Part shown: positions 35,496 through 44,635 of the stretch, one piece after another
Layout: each line of letters begins with the position of its first letter
Numbering within the stretch: the stretch's first letter is position 1
From: Dyadobacter psychrotolerans
GTDB lineage: Bacteria; Bacteroidota; Bacteroidia; Cytophagales; Spirosomataceae
Length of the DNA stretch: 64,000 nucleotides
NCBI RefSeq assembly: GCF_004349265.1
Contig: NZ_SMFL01000009.1
Coordinates: 186,001-250,000 of the forward strand
Reading direction: 5' to 3'
The notes under the pieces: model-generated
What the model was told of the DNA's origin: nothing
Databases searched by the model: none
The model's input: the letters and a program-made list of their open reading frames with translations, nothing else
Program-made: the position numbers and the translations under genes

Positions 35496-36506
35496 TTATG
35501 AATGTGATGAAGTTAGCAAATCGATATTTTCATCAGGCGTAATTTTGTATAGTTCCTTTTTCAAAAATAAAGTCCTGAAAAAGTATTTTAACAAGACCTT
35601 CGTTTTTCTGTAATAAATTTGTTGGGTTCTTAGCTCCGAAAACGGGTTACCGGAGTTTTTCAAATTCAATACCATTTTCCAGATATACACAACCGGAATC
35701 ATCAGAAGATAATGAAAAACAAGTATCAGATAGGAAAATACGCCATATTGCTTACGGATCCACAGAAAATTTGAAACCTGCATTTGTGTACTAAACCGGT
35801 TAATCCAGGAAATATTGGTTCTGCGAAAAGGATTTTTATTTTCAAGATGTATGAATGTGCAATCTTCAAAAATGCAGAGCTTACCCAGTAACCCAAGTCT
35901 CCACGACCATTCCACATCTTCTCCGTACATAAAAAAGTCTTCACTAAAACCCTTTGTCTGTTCAAATCCCTCTCTCCTGACAAAAACGAAAGCCCCAACC
36001 AGCCAGTCATACTGATCCGGATCGGAGTGGGACGGTTCGGGAAATAACCTGTGCATGATCTTATCCACAACACCCCCGGGAGGCAGAATAAAAAATGTTC
36101 TCCGGAAATCGTTGAAGCTTTTGTAAAATGGCATGGGCGAGCCATCTTCATAATGTTGCAAAGCACCACAGGCTATTATATCCTGTCTATTTTCAAGTCT
36201 TTCGTAACAGCGTTTGATGACATTATCTGTTAGAAGTGTATCGGCATTCAGAAGCAGAAAGTATTTTCCGTTGGCTACGGACATTCCCCGGTTGTTTGCT
36301 CTTCCAAAGCCGGCATTGTAATCCATGTCAATCCAATTAACCTCCGGATAGATGGCTCTAACCAGATCCCCTCCCCCGTTTTCAGGATCGTTGTCAACAA
36401 TAATTATTTCAAATTTTACATCAAATGTGTGTGTATAAATAGATTTTAAACAATCAATAATAAGCTGTGGTGTGCGAAAATTTATAATAATAATGGATAC
36501 ATCCAT
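35496..36506 (-). CDS. Glycosyltransferase family 2 protein (rhamnosyltransferase-like)
   Basis: GT-A fold transferase of 336 residues from ATG 36506; an in-frame TTG 12 bp upstream is less likely. DVSIIIINFRTPQLIIDCLKSI (N-terminal nucleotide site), EIIIVDNDPENGGGDLV, NAGFGRANNRGM, YFLLLNADTLL (DXD-like NAD) and the FMYGEDVEWSWRLGLLGK block match the WcaA/rhamnosyltransferase-type GT2 group. A hydrophobic stretch at about 252-276 may anchor it in the membrane. First gene of the three-gene unit; a terminator separates it from the thiolase gene upstream. Confidence 0.9.
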   Translation of the reverse strand: MDVSIIIINFRTPQLIIDCLKSIYTHTFDVKFEIIIVDNDPENGGGDLVRAIYPEVNWIDMDYNAGFGRANNRGMSVANGKYFLLLNADTLLTDNVIKRCYERLENRQDIIACGALQHYEDGSPMPFYKSFNDFRRTFFILPPGGVVDKIMHRLFPEPSHSDPDQYDWLVGAFVFVRREGFEQTKGFSEDFFMYGEDVEWSWRLGLLGKLCIFEDCTFIHLENKNPFRRTNISWINRFSTQMQVSNFLWIRKQYGVFSYLILVFHYLLMIPVVYIWKMVLNLKNSGNPFSELRTQQIYYRKTKVLLKYFFRTLFLKKELYKITPDENIDLLTSSHS

Positions 36507-36529
36507 AATAGAATACAATGTTTGAAGGG

Positions 36530-36576
36530 CAAAAATAAAGAATCTCCCCGGAAGACTGCTATATCTTCCGGGGAGA
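36530..36576 (-). terminator. Terminator of the thiolase gene
   Basis: A 13-bp perfect stem (TCTCCCCGGAAGA with TCTTCCGGGGAGA, 36543-36555 with 36564-36576) is followed on the minus strand by a T-rich tract. It separates the thiolase transcript from the glycosyltransferase unit. Confidence 0.85.
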
Positions 36577-36608
36577 CTCTCAAAATAGTATTGCAGTTAT
36601 CAAACGGC

Positions 36609-37787
36609 CTAATTTAGTCTTTCGTATATCCCTGCAACTCCCTGTCCACCTCCAACACAGGCTGTTACCATTCCATATTTTTGATTTCGCCTTTGCATTT
36701 CATTAAAAATCTGTACAGACAGACGCGCCCCGGTTGAACCCAGAGCATGTCCCAGAGCAATTGCTCCGCCGTTAGGATTCACAATATCCGGATTGATATC
36801 CAATTCCTGGATTACAGCCAGCGCCTGGGCAGCAAAAGCTTCATTTAATTCAATTTGTTCTATATCTGCCAACTTCAATCCGGCTTGTTTCAAAGCAATC
36901 GGAATAGCTGCAACCGGACCAATTCCCATGATGCGCGGATCAACACCAGCGGTAGCGTAGGAAAGCATTCTGGCTATTGGCTTAAGGCCAAGCTCGTTTA
37001 CCATTTTTTCAGACATAACCATCACAAAAGCAGCTCCATCAGAAGTTTGAGATGAGTTACCGGCTGTAACAGATCCAGCTGCCGCAAAAACCGGCTTCAA
37101 TTTTGTTAAGGCTTCAAACGAAGTATCTGCCCGTGGCCCCTCATCCTGTGTTATGGTCGTTTCTTTTGTTTTTTTCTTGCCTGATGCTGCATCGAAATAG
37201 GTTTCGGTTACTTTAATCGGCACGATTCCATCAGCAAAATATCCTTCCTTCTGCGCATTCAAAGCTTTTTGATGAGAACGGAATGCAAATTCATCCTGTT
37301 TTTCGCGGCTGATATTAAAATCTTTTGCAACCTGCTCAGCCGTCAGACCCATGCTCAGATAATAATCGGGATTGCTATGCGCGATATCATAATTAAGTGC
37401 TGTTTTCCACCCCATTGTCGGAACCATCGACATCGATTCTGTTCCTCCGGCGATGATACACTCCGCCATACCCGAATGAATTTTTGCAGCTGCCATCGCA
37501 ATGGCTTCTACTCCGGATCCGCAATAGCGGTTAATTGTAATTCCTGACACATTTTTTGGCAACGCCAGCAACGCAACATAGCGCCCCATCTGCATGCCTT
37601 GCTCGGCTTCTGGTACTGCATTACCTACAATCACATCATCAACACGGACTGGATCCAGATTCGGCACTTTTTCTAAAAGATATTTAATTACTTCTGCTCC
37701 CAGGTTATCAGGACGGGTAAACCGGAAACCTCCCCGTGTCGCTTTTCCAACAGCACTACGGTATCCGGCAACAATGTATGCGTTCAT
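36609..37787 (-). CDS. fadA: Acetyl-CoA C-acyltransferase (thiolase)
   Basis: Beta-ketothiolase for the last step of beta-oxidation, 392 residues. The nucleophile is Cys89 (GITINRYCGSGVEAIAMAA). GGTESMSMVPTMGW, QIELNEAFAAQALAVIQEL, NPNGGAIALGHALGSTGARL (catalytic His) and TACVGGGQGVAGIYE (second Cys) are the conserved thiolase blocks. The degradative type is favoured by the shared operator with the acyl-CoA dehydrogenase gene, but biosynthetic acetyl-CoA acetyltransferase activity cannot be ruled out from sequence. The hydroxyacyl-CoA dehydrogenase/enoyl-CoA hydratase that often precedes it in Bacteroidota is not present; the upstream neighbour is a PspC gene. Confidence 0.94.
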   Translation of the reverse strand: MNAYIVAGYRSAVGKATRGGFRFTRPDNLGAEVIKYLLEKVPNLDPVRVDDVIVGNAVPEAEQGMQMGRYVALLALPKNVSGITINRYCGSGVEAIAMAAAKIHSGMAECIIAGGTESMSMVPTMGWKTALNYDIAHSNPDYYLSMGLTAEQVAKDFNISREKQDEFAFRSHQKALNAQKEGYFADGIVPIKVTETYFDAASGKKKTKETTITQDEGPRADTSFEALTKLKPVFAAAGSVTAGNSSQTSDGAAFVMVMSEKMVNELGLKPIARMLSYATAGVDPRIMGIGPVAAIPIALKQAGLKLADIEQIELNEAFAAQALAVIQELDINPDIVNPNGGAIALGHALGSTGARLSVQIFNEMQRRNQKYGMVTACVGGGQGVAGIYERLN

Positions 37788-37892
37788 ATATAAGGTTGGT
37801 TTTAGTTCAGTTATATTTCAGGAAATGTCTTACAACTTACAGGTAACCGCATGAACAGAATTCCGAGGTCGGTTGCAAAACAATGCAAATTA

Positions 37893-37906
37893 GTATGCCT
37901 GCATAC
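37893..37906. promoter_or_regulatory. Operator upstream of the thiolase gene (GTATGC-CT-GCATAC)
   Basis: Perfect 14-bp palindrome with the same arms as O1 of the acyl-CoA dehydrogenase gene, about 106 bp upstream of the thiolase start. A near-consensus -7 box (TAATTTG on the minus strand) lies immediately downstream. Confidence 0.8.
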
Positions 37907-37931
37907 CATTTGTAAAATTAGTAATTATCCA

Positions 37932-37974
37932 CAAAACAACAAACCGCCGGATTTCGTTTTATCCGACGGTTTGC
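37932..37974 (-). terminator. Terminator of the PspC-domain gene
   Basis: An AAACCGcCGGAT / ATCCGaCGGTTT stem (37941-37952 with 37961-37972, one A-C mismatch) is followed on the minus strand by a T-rich run with G interruptions. Confidence 0.65.
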
Positions 37975-38030
37975 AACTACCAGTAAGTTCTGATTAATGA
38001 TTTGGGTCTCGCCAGGTCTAACCTGAGATG

Positions 38031-38264
38031 TCAGGAGACGGAATGCCCCTGTTCAAGTCTTTTGTGCTGCGTGTTATTTGCTGGCATAACAATCCAGAAA
38101 ATAATGTAAATCAATACGATTGGGAAAGGTTTTGGAATAAAAAAGGCCAGTACCAAAAGTACCCGGATGATGGTTACGTCTGTTTGAAAATAATCTGCAA
38201 ATCCGGAGGCCACACCTCCAATTACTTTGCTGTCTGTATTGCGGAATAATCTATTGTTGTTCAT
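38031..38264 (-). CDS. PspC domain-containing small membrane protein
   Basis: Protein of 77 residues almost entirely a PspC domain: LFRNTDSKVIGGVASGFADYFQTDVTIIRVLLVLAFFIPKPFPIVLIYIIFWIVMP, with the typical GGVxxGxAxY turn and one or two membrane segments (about 33-60). PspC proteins are envelope-stress components that bind other Psp proteins in proteobacteria; here only the domain is present, with no other psp gene nearby. Single gene, divergent from the alpha-2-macroglobulin gene; the 217-bp gap holds both promoters. Confidence 0.9.
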   Translation of the reverse strand: MNNNRLFRNTDSKVIGGVASGFADYFQTDVTIIRVLLVLAFFIPKPFPIVLIYIIFWIVMPANNTQHKRLEQGHSVS

Positions 38265-38481
38265 GGCTATTTGCTGTTTTATCGTTATTGTTGATTCAAA
38301 GGTACTATGTTATGCCTGGTAGTCAAATCGCAATTGTTATGAATGGTCAAACCGATTTAGAAATGGTTATTTTTAAGGAATAAAGAATTTTGGCAAGAAG
38401 GAAAATAATTATGTTTACACTCCGTATTTTTACAAATCAGGCTGCCACACTATTTACACTCAGCTCAAATTCTCCTTCACG

Positions 38482-41400
38482 ATGAAAAAAAATACCGTCG
38501 GGTTACTTCTTCTGCTTACAATGGTTGTATGTTTTTTTCAAAACTGCTCAACCTTCAGTGAGATCAAAATTGCAGGTACGAATTTCCAGGAGGAAATTAG
38601 TCAGTCGCAAAACCTGATTTTTACTTTTAACAAAGACCTTGTTACCAAAAGTCAGCTCGACAGCTGGGATTCTACCCGATATCTAACATTTGAGCCTGCG
38701 GTAAAAGGGAAGTTCAAATGGACTGCACCAAATGAAGTTGTTTTTTCGCCGATGGCAGGTTTTACACCGGCTACTGCTTACAAGGCTGAATTATCTTCCG
38801 AGCTTTTAAAAAATATGGGTAAGGAAAAAAAATTTAGTGTTTCCAAAGAACCAATTCAATTTCACACCCCATATCTAAACCTCATTGAAACAGAGAGCTG
38901 GTGGACCCTATCCAAAGAAACAGGCAGACAGGAAGCACGACTGAAACTGATTTTCAATTATCCTGTAAACAGCCAAAATGTTGCTGAAAGACTTAAAATT
39001 GTGCTTGTCGGCAAATCTGCTGACTATAAAATCCTGCCAACAACAGATGAAAAGTCTTTAACGCTGTCATTAGCCAATATCGGGAAAGCTGATCATAACC
39101 CAACGCCCGTTACCATACAATTGGCAAAGGGTATCAAGGCGCAAAACACATCGTACGTTACCCAGAACGACATTTCTTCCAGCACCAGTTTACCTTCTCC
39201 CCTGCATCTTGAAATAGTAGATATTAAAACAGGATTTGAAAACAATACGGCCTTCGCCCGGATCCTTACCACACAGGAACTGAATCCTGAAAGTATCGAA
39301 AGCGGTTTCAGCATAAATCCTGTATTAACTCAAAAAACTGAAATTACTGAAAATGGATTTGTGATTCGCGGAGATTTTAATGAAACGGATACGTATGCAC
39401 TTTTGATAAATCAATCTTTAAAAGGAATTCTCGGACCTGCGCTTGGAGAAGAAACTTCACGCGATCTGTTTTTTGGTAAAATGCCCGCCGGAATTTCTTT
39501 TGCCAATAAAAAGGCATTGTATATGACGCCCAAAGGCTCGCGAAATATGGGCGTGCAGATCGTCAATGTCCCGAAGGTACAGGTCAAAATTGCGAAGCTT
39601 TATGCCAATAATATACTCACCTACGTTCGCAACAATCGCTGGGAAGACTATGCTTATGCAGGTGATGAATGGAAGCCGAGCGGTGCTTTTCAATATGGCG
39701 ATGATACGGAAAGTAATTTCAGTGATATAGTTGTTGATAAAACGGTTGAAACTGAAAATCTGCCCCGTGCCAAAGGAATTTCCGCACTTAACATCGCCTT
39801 ACCGGATGACAACCAGCGCAAAGGAATCTATCTTGTTTCGGTGAGTTCCAAAGATGAAGCTTACATGAGTGCCACCAAGCTCGTTTCGATTTCGGATATT
39901 GGATTGATTGCCAAACAGGGAAAAGATGAGATCTGGGTCTTTGCCAATTCCATTAAAACGAATGAACCGCTGGCTAATCTGGAAATAACGCTGGTTAGTT
40001 CCAATAATCAGTCCGTACATACATTTAATACAGATTCAAAAGGAATTGGGCATGCTGATAAACTGAACGAAAAGGCGCCGGGTTTTAAAATTGCCATGAT
40101 TACTGCCGGCAATAAGGACGATTTCAATTATCTGTTGCTGGACGATACACGCGTGGCAACATCCCGGTTTGAAGTGGAAGGTCAGAGAGATAACATTTCC
40201 GGTTTACAGGCTTTCGTTTATGGCCAGCGTGATATCTATCGTCCCGGTGAAACCATGTTTTTTAATACAGTAATAAGAACGCAAAACTGGCAGACTGCAA
40301 AAGAGATACCACTAAAATTACGACTTGTAACACCAAACGGAAGGGAATTTAAAACCTGGCGTAAAAGTACCAATGAGCAGGGAGCCGTACAGACTGATGT
40401 TCAGCTGGATGCAGCGGTACTTACAGGGACATATATGTTGGAAGTTTACAACGGCAACGACGTTTTGCTTGCTTCACATCCCGTAAGTGTGGAAGAATTC
40501 ATTCCGGATCGCATTAAAGTAGACTTATCCGGGGGACTAAAAAGCTATATTTCTGGCGGAACGGTGGTCCTTACAGCAACGGCCATTAATCTTTTTGGCC
40601 CGCCAGCTGCTGACCGGACTTACGAAATGGAGTCGCAGCTTAAAAGAAAAGGCTTTTTTGCAGCCGGTTTCCCGGATTTCTCATTCGACATTCCGGCAGT
40701 AACCTCTTTCGAAAGAGAACGAAGACAGGGAACAACCAACGCGCAGGGGCAGGCAACAGAACGTTTCGCCCTAGCCCCGGGTCTTAAAGATATTGGTGTA
40801 CTGGAAGGGAAAATTTATGTTACCGTTTTTGATGAAAACGGCAGACCGGTCAACAGGCTTCATCAGTTCGAAGTTTTTACACAACCTGTTATGTACGGGG
40901 TCAGACTTCCGGCTTCCTACGTAGGCGTGAATGCTCCCGTTGCAGTTGATATTATCGGAGTAAACAGCAAAGGGAATTTACAAGGCGGATCTTCGGCAAA
41001 AGTTGAAGTGGTACGATTGGAATATCAAACGGTGGTTGAAAAGAAAAACGAACGGCTTCAGTATACCTCCCGCAAAAATGAAAAGATTGTTTATTCCAAT
41101 ATTTTAAGCCTTTCCAAAGGTAAGGGCACATTCCGGTATGTCCCGGTGGTGTCGGGAGAATATGAAGTTCGTGTAAGACGCCCGGGTGCGGAGCATTACA
41201 CCGTATCAAACTTCTACGCCTATGGCTCAGGTTACACCCAATATTCTTCCTTTGAAGTGAGCAATGAAGGACGGATCCTGATCGAAACAGATAAACCAAA
41301 ATACAACTTATCAGAATCGGCAAAAATACTTTTCAAAACACCATTTGACGGAAGACTGCTGGTAACAATCGAACGAAACAACATTCTTGAGCAGCATATT

Positions 41401-43944
41401 TTAACAACTGAAAAGAAAGCAGCAGAATTAAAAATTGATCTTAAACAAGAACATTTGCCCAATGTTTTCGTCACAGCTACACTGATAAGACCCTTAGACG
41501 CTTCAGATATGCCGCTTACAGTTGCGCATGGTTTTGCACCTGTTCTGGTAGAAGATACCAAACGAAAACTGCCTGTCACGATTACAGCGATCGAAAAATC
41601 CCGTTCGAATACCAAACAGCAGATAAGGGTTAAAACACAGCCGAATACACAGGTAACGCTGGCCATTGTAGATGAAGGAATTCTGCAAATCAAGAACACC
41701 AAAACGCCGGACATTCACGGTCATTTTTATCAAAAACGGGCATTGGAAGTTACCAGCCATGATTTGTATGCGTTGCTTTTTCCTGAATTAAATATTTCCG
41801 GAACATCCAGCAGTGGCGGTGATGGTTATGATCTTGAACGGAGGGTCAACCCGCTAAGCAACGGACGTACCGAACTGGTGTCATTCTGGAGCGGAGTTCT
41901 TACCACAAATGGAAATGGTGAAGCTACTTTTAATATTAATATCCCCCAATTTAGCGGAGATCTCCGGGTGATGGCTGTTGCTTACAAAGACAACGCTTTT
42001 GGATCTGCAACAAAAAATATGAAGGTAGCAGATCCGGTTGTGATCAGTTCAGGCTTACCCCGTTTTTTAAGTCCGGGTGACGAACTGATACTTCCTGTTA
42101 ACATCAGCAACACCGAAAACAAAGCCGCCAGCGCAACGGTAACTTTACAGCTTAGCGGTCCATTAGCAGCCGGAGTAATTCCTTCTGTTCAAAAAATAGC
42201 AATCCCGGCCGGTAAAGAGACGCGGGCTGTTTTTGCTTTGAAAGCATTAAATACAATCGGGTCAGGGAAAGTCACTGTGAAAGTTAATGCCTTTGGCGAA
42301 ACATTTTCACAGGAAACTGAAATAACGGTGCGCCCCGCTTCTCCGTTGTTAAAAACCAGCCAGTCGGGATTAATTGCCAGCGGACAGCAGGGAATTATCA
42401 ATCTTGCTAATTCCTTCATTCCTTCAACAAGCCGGAGCCAGGTCGTATTTTCCCGTTCGCCACTGGTGCAGGGCGGAGGAAAAGCACTGGCCGCTTTGCT
42501 GGGTTATCCGTTTGGCTGTCTGGAGCAAACCATATCCAAAGCATTTCCACAGCTTTACTTCGCTGATTTGACAAAAGCAATGGCGGCGCCTGTTTACATG
42601 GTTAAAAACGGAGAGAGTGATTTTAACCCGATGACCAATGTACAACAGGCGATTCGGAAGATAGAATCACAGCAAATTTTCAATGGCGGCATGGTTATGT
42701 GGCCGGGAACCACCCGGGAAGATTGGTGGACAACCGCTTATGCAGTTCATTTTTTGGAGGAAGCGCGTCGTGCAGGATTTGAAGTGAATGGCAAAACGCT
42801 AAGCAAAGCAACGGATTATTTAACCGGAAAAACGAGCATAGCGGCAACGAAGGAAGTTATTTTGGCTAGTACAGGAAACGGGCTGGCTTATGGAAGTGAG
42901 CCTTCATCCGGTTCGCAGGTTCGAAAAACAGTTGCACGCAGAGAAGCCATTTACTCTTTGTATGTACTGGCGTTAACCGGAAATCCAAACCGGGCTTCAA
43001 TGAATTATTACAAACAAAATCCGCAGTTGTTAACCATCGACGCCAGATATTTGCTGGCCGGAGCGTTTCAGCTGGCCGGAGATTCGAGAAGTTTTAATGC
43101 TTTATTACCAAAGAATTTAACAACAGAAAACGGCTCCCAGGTCTTTGATGACAGCTATTCATCACCTTTAAGGAATCTCGCTCTAGTGCTGAACACTTTG
43201 CTCGAATCGGATGCGGACCAGTTACAGATAACACCTCTCGCCCGGCAATTGTCTAAGGCACTTCAATCAGCTTCTTACCTCAACACGCAGGAAGCAGCTT
43301 TTGCCGTGCTGGCGCTGGGAAAAGTGGCAAAGCAAACTTCCGCCTCTACGGTGACAGCAAATATCAATGCAAACGGCAAAAATCTGGCGGTATTTAGTGG
43401 TAAAGAATTGCAGTTATCAAAAGGTATCAGTAACCAAAAAGTTGTCGTGAACGCTCAGGGAAAAGGGAATTTATACTGGTTTGCACAAAATGAAGGCATG
43501 TCGGCAACAGGAGCCTTTGTTGAAGAAGACCAGGGTTTGCGAATCCGCCGGGAATTTTTGACAAGAGATGGAAAACCGGTTGGATCATTACATCAGAATG
43601 ATCTGGTTGTCGTCAAACTTTCACTTTCGAGTACCAATGGGTTATCGGTGGAAAATGTGGTGGTTACAGATATTCTTCCGGCAGGTTTTGAAATAGAAAA
43701 CCCACGGATTACCGAACCCCGTGATATGCCCTGGATCAAACAGGCGTCCGTACCGGATTACCTGGATATTCGTGATGACCGGATTCATTTTTTCACAACT
43801 GCCGGTAAAACAGAAAAGACTTTTTACTACCAGATCAGGATTGTTTCCAAAGGAACATTCACCGTCGGGCCAGTAGCCGCAGATGCTATGTACCAGGGGG
43901 AGTACCGGAGTTATTCCGGTGGCAGGAAAGTGAAGGTTGATTGA
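38482..43944 (+). CDS. Bacterial alpha-2-macroglobulin lipoprotein with thioester
   Basis: Very large envelope protein (1820 residues) that in characterised bacterial relatives traps proteases through a reactive thioester. The signal peptide ends FFQNC (lipobox, Cys22), so it is lipid-anchored. MG-type beta domains include GQRDIYRPGETMFFNTVIR (about residue 586), the typical bacterial A2M MG3/4 signature. The A2M domain shows LVSFWSGVLTTNGNGEATFNINIPQFSGDLRVMAVAYKDNAFG. The thioester motif C-L-E-Q is at Cys1346-Gln1349 (LGYPFGCLEQTISKAFP), followed by the helical thioester domain, and it ends with a C-terminal receptor-like domain. The usual partner pbpC is not adjacent. Monocistronic. Confidence 0.95.
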   Translation: MKKNTVGLLLLLTMVVCFFQNCSTFSEIKIAGTNFQEEISQSQNLIFTFNKDLVTKSQLDSWDSTRYLTFEPAVKGKFKWTAPNEVVFSPMAGFTPATAYKAELSSELLKNMGKEKKFSVSKEPIQFHTPYLNLIETESWWTLSKETGRQEARLKLIFNYPVNSQNVAERLKIVLVGKSADYKILPTTDEKSLTLSLANIGKADHNPTPVTIQLAKGIKAQNTSYVTQNDISSSTSLPSPLHLEIVDIKTGFENNTAFARILTTQELNPESIESGFSINPVLTQKTEITENGFVIRGDFNETDTYALLINQSLKGILGPALGEETSRDLFFGKMPAGISFANKKALYMTPKGSRNMGVQIVNVPKVQVKIAKLYANNILTYVRNNRWEDYAYAGDEWKPSGAFQYGDDTESNFSDIVVDKTVETENLPRAKGISALNIALPDDNQRKGIYLVSVSSKDEAYMSATKLVSISDIGLIAKQGKDEIWVFANSIKTNEPLANLEITLVSSNNQSVHTFNTDSKGIGHADKLNEKAPGFKIAMITAGNKDDFNYLLLDDTRVATSRFEVEGQRDNISGLQAFVYGQRDIYRPGETMFFNTVIRTQNWQTAKEIPLKLRLVTPNGREFKTWRKSTNEQGAVQTDVQLDAAVLTGTYMLEVYNGNDVLLASHPVSVEEFIPDRIKVDLSGGLKSYISGGTVVLTATAINLFGPPAADRTYEMESQLKRKGFFAAGFPDFSFDIPAVTSFERERRQGTTNAQGQATERFALAPGLKDIGVLEGKIYVTVFDENGRPVNRLHQFEVFTQPVMYGVRLPASYVGVNAPVAVDIIGVNSKGNLQGGSSAKVEVVRLEYQTVVEKKNERLQYTSRKNEKIVYSNILSLSKGKGTFRYVPVVSGEYEVRVRRPGAEHYTVSNFYAYGSGYTQYSSFEVSNEGRILIETDKPKYNLSESAKILFKTPFDGRLLVTIERNNILEQHILTTEKKAAELKIDLKQEHLPNVFVTATLIRPLDASDMPLTVAHGFAPVLVEDTKRKLPVTITAIEKSRSNTKQQIRVKTQPNTQVTLAIVDEGILQIKNTKTPDIHGHFYQKRALEVTSHDLYALLFPELNISGTSSSGGDGYDLERRVNPLSNGRTELVSFWSGVLTTNGNGEATFNINIPQFSGDLRVMAVAYKDNAFGSATKNMKVADPVVISSGLPRFLSPGDELILPVNISNTENKAASATVTLQLSGPLAAGVIPSVQKIAIPAGKETRAVFALKALNTIGSGKVTVKVNAFGETFSQETEITVRPASPLLKTSQSGLIASGQQGIINLANSFIPSTSRSQVVFSRSPLVQGGGKALAALLGYPFGCLEQTISKAFPQLYFADLTKAMAAPVYMVKNGESDFNPMTNVQQAIRKIESQQIFNGGMVMWPGTTREDWWTTAYAVHFLEEARRAGFEVNGKTLSKATDYLTGKTSIAATKEVILASTGNGLAYGSEPSSGSQVRKTVARREAIYSLYVLALTGNPNRASMNYYKQNPQLLTIDARYLLAGAFQLAGDSRSFNALLPKNLTTENGSQVFDDSYSSPLRNLALVLNTLLESDADQLQITPLARQLSKALQSASYLNTQEAAFAVLALGKVAKQTSASTVTANINANGKNLAVFSGKELQLSKGISNQKVVVNAQGKGNLYWFAQNEGMSATGAFVEEDQGLRIRREFLTRDGKPVGSLHQNDLVVVKLSLSSTNGLSVENVVVTDILPAGFEIENPRITEPRDMPWIKQASVPDYLDIRDDRIHFFTTAGKTEKTFYYQIRIVSKGTFTVGPVAADAMYQGEYRSYSGGRKVKVD

Positions 43945-44017
43945 GTATTTTAAATATTGACTCAAAAATAATAACCAGAGCCAATGGCAAACAAATTAAC
44001 GATGTTCTTATTGTGCC

Positions 44018-44401
44018 TCATTTCAGTTCATATTCTGTAATTAAGGCATCTGCCGGGATGTGGAGGAATTTGCTAAACTTACGAACCATTGTTAAAGAAA
44101 GCGCCTGTTTGTAGTTTAGTACCTTACTTATTGTACCCTTATCTCCATATTCTTTGGCAAGGTCAACGGATTTATAACCAAAATCTTCCATTCTGATTTT
44201 GATTAACTCCACCGGATCTACCTCTGGTAGTTCACTCGTTTTTTCTTCGTATTCAGCAATCAGATGAGCTAATAGAAGCTTCTCTTTGTGCTCTTTTGAG
44301 TTCTGAACAGCGTACTTAACTTCCTGGTATCGGGTAAGTGCATTTTCATACTCTTGCTCATTGTCAATAAGAAACCAATCAGATTTTATTCTATTTTTCA
44401 T
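44018..44401 (-). CDS. higA: HigA-type antitoxin / XRE-family regulator
   Basis: Protein of 127 residues. The N-terminal half is helical (NEQEYENALTRYQEVKYAVQNSKEHKEKLLLAHLIAEYEEKTSELPEVDPVELIKIRMED) as in HigA antitoxins of the COG5499 group. The C-terminal half is an XRE helix-turn-helix (DLAKEYGDKGTISKVLNYKQALSLTMVRKFSKFLHIPADALI). In intact modules it binds the HigB mRNA interferase and represses the operon. Here the toxin gene just upstream (25 bp away) is broken, so HigA is probably an orphan that may still act as a regulator or neutralise related toxins. Gene order toxin-antitoxin fits the HigBA family. Confidence 0.85.
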   Translation of the reverse strand: MKNRIKSDWFLIDNEQEYENALTRYQEVKYAVQNSKEHKEKLLLAHLIAEYEEKTSELPEVDPVELIKIRMEDFGYKSVDLAKEYGDKGTISKVLNYKQALSLTMVRKFSKFLHIPADALITEYELK

Positions 44402-44425
44402 AAAAAGGATGGTGAATGGAAGTAT

Positions 44426-44552
44426 TCAGACTGTTGAAGCATCGACTGTATCATACTCGCTATGTGTTCCTATAAATCTTATTTCCACAATTTCATCGTC
44501 ATAGTCTATTTCAACAATCAGACGATATTTTATTTCCTACTATTTTAAATCT
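44426..44552 (-). pseudogene. higB: Frameshifted higB toxin remnant
   Basis: On the minus strand the last 34 codons before the TGA at 44426 read KYRLIVEIDYDDEIVEIRFIGTHSEYDTVDASTV, the conserved C-terminus of HigB toxins. The preceding HigB segment RFKIVGNK is in another frame: the break falls in an A4 run (T4 at 44528-44531 on the plus strand), where one extra base explains the shift. Upstream of that I find no recognisable HigB N-terminus and stops occur in all readings, so the toxin looks truncated as well as shifted. Too little remains for an active RNase unless sequencing error is involved. Confidence 0.75.
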
Positions 44553-44635
44553 GGCCCTGCTGCACTGATACTGCGACAGCAAACAAATTGGAAAAGCATT
44601 TTTGCTCTGGTTCTAATTTTGGTCATTACTACTAC

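Noticed and set aside
35726..36169. Minus-strand alternative frame of 147 codons within the GT2 gene
   Set aside because: Same strand, different frame, fully inside a gene with clear GT2 motifs.
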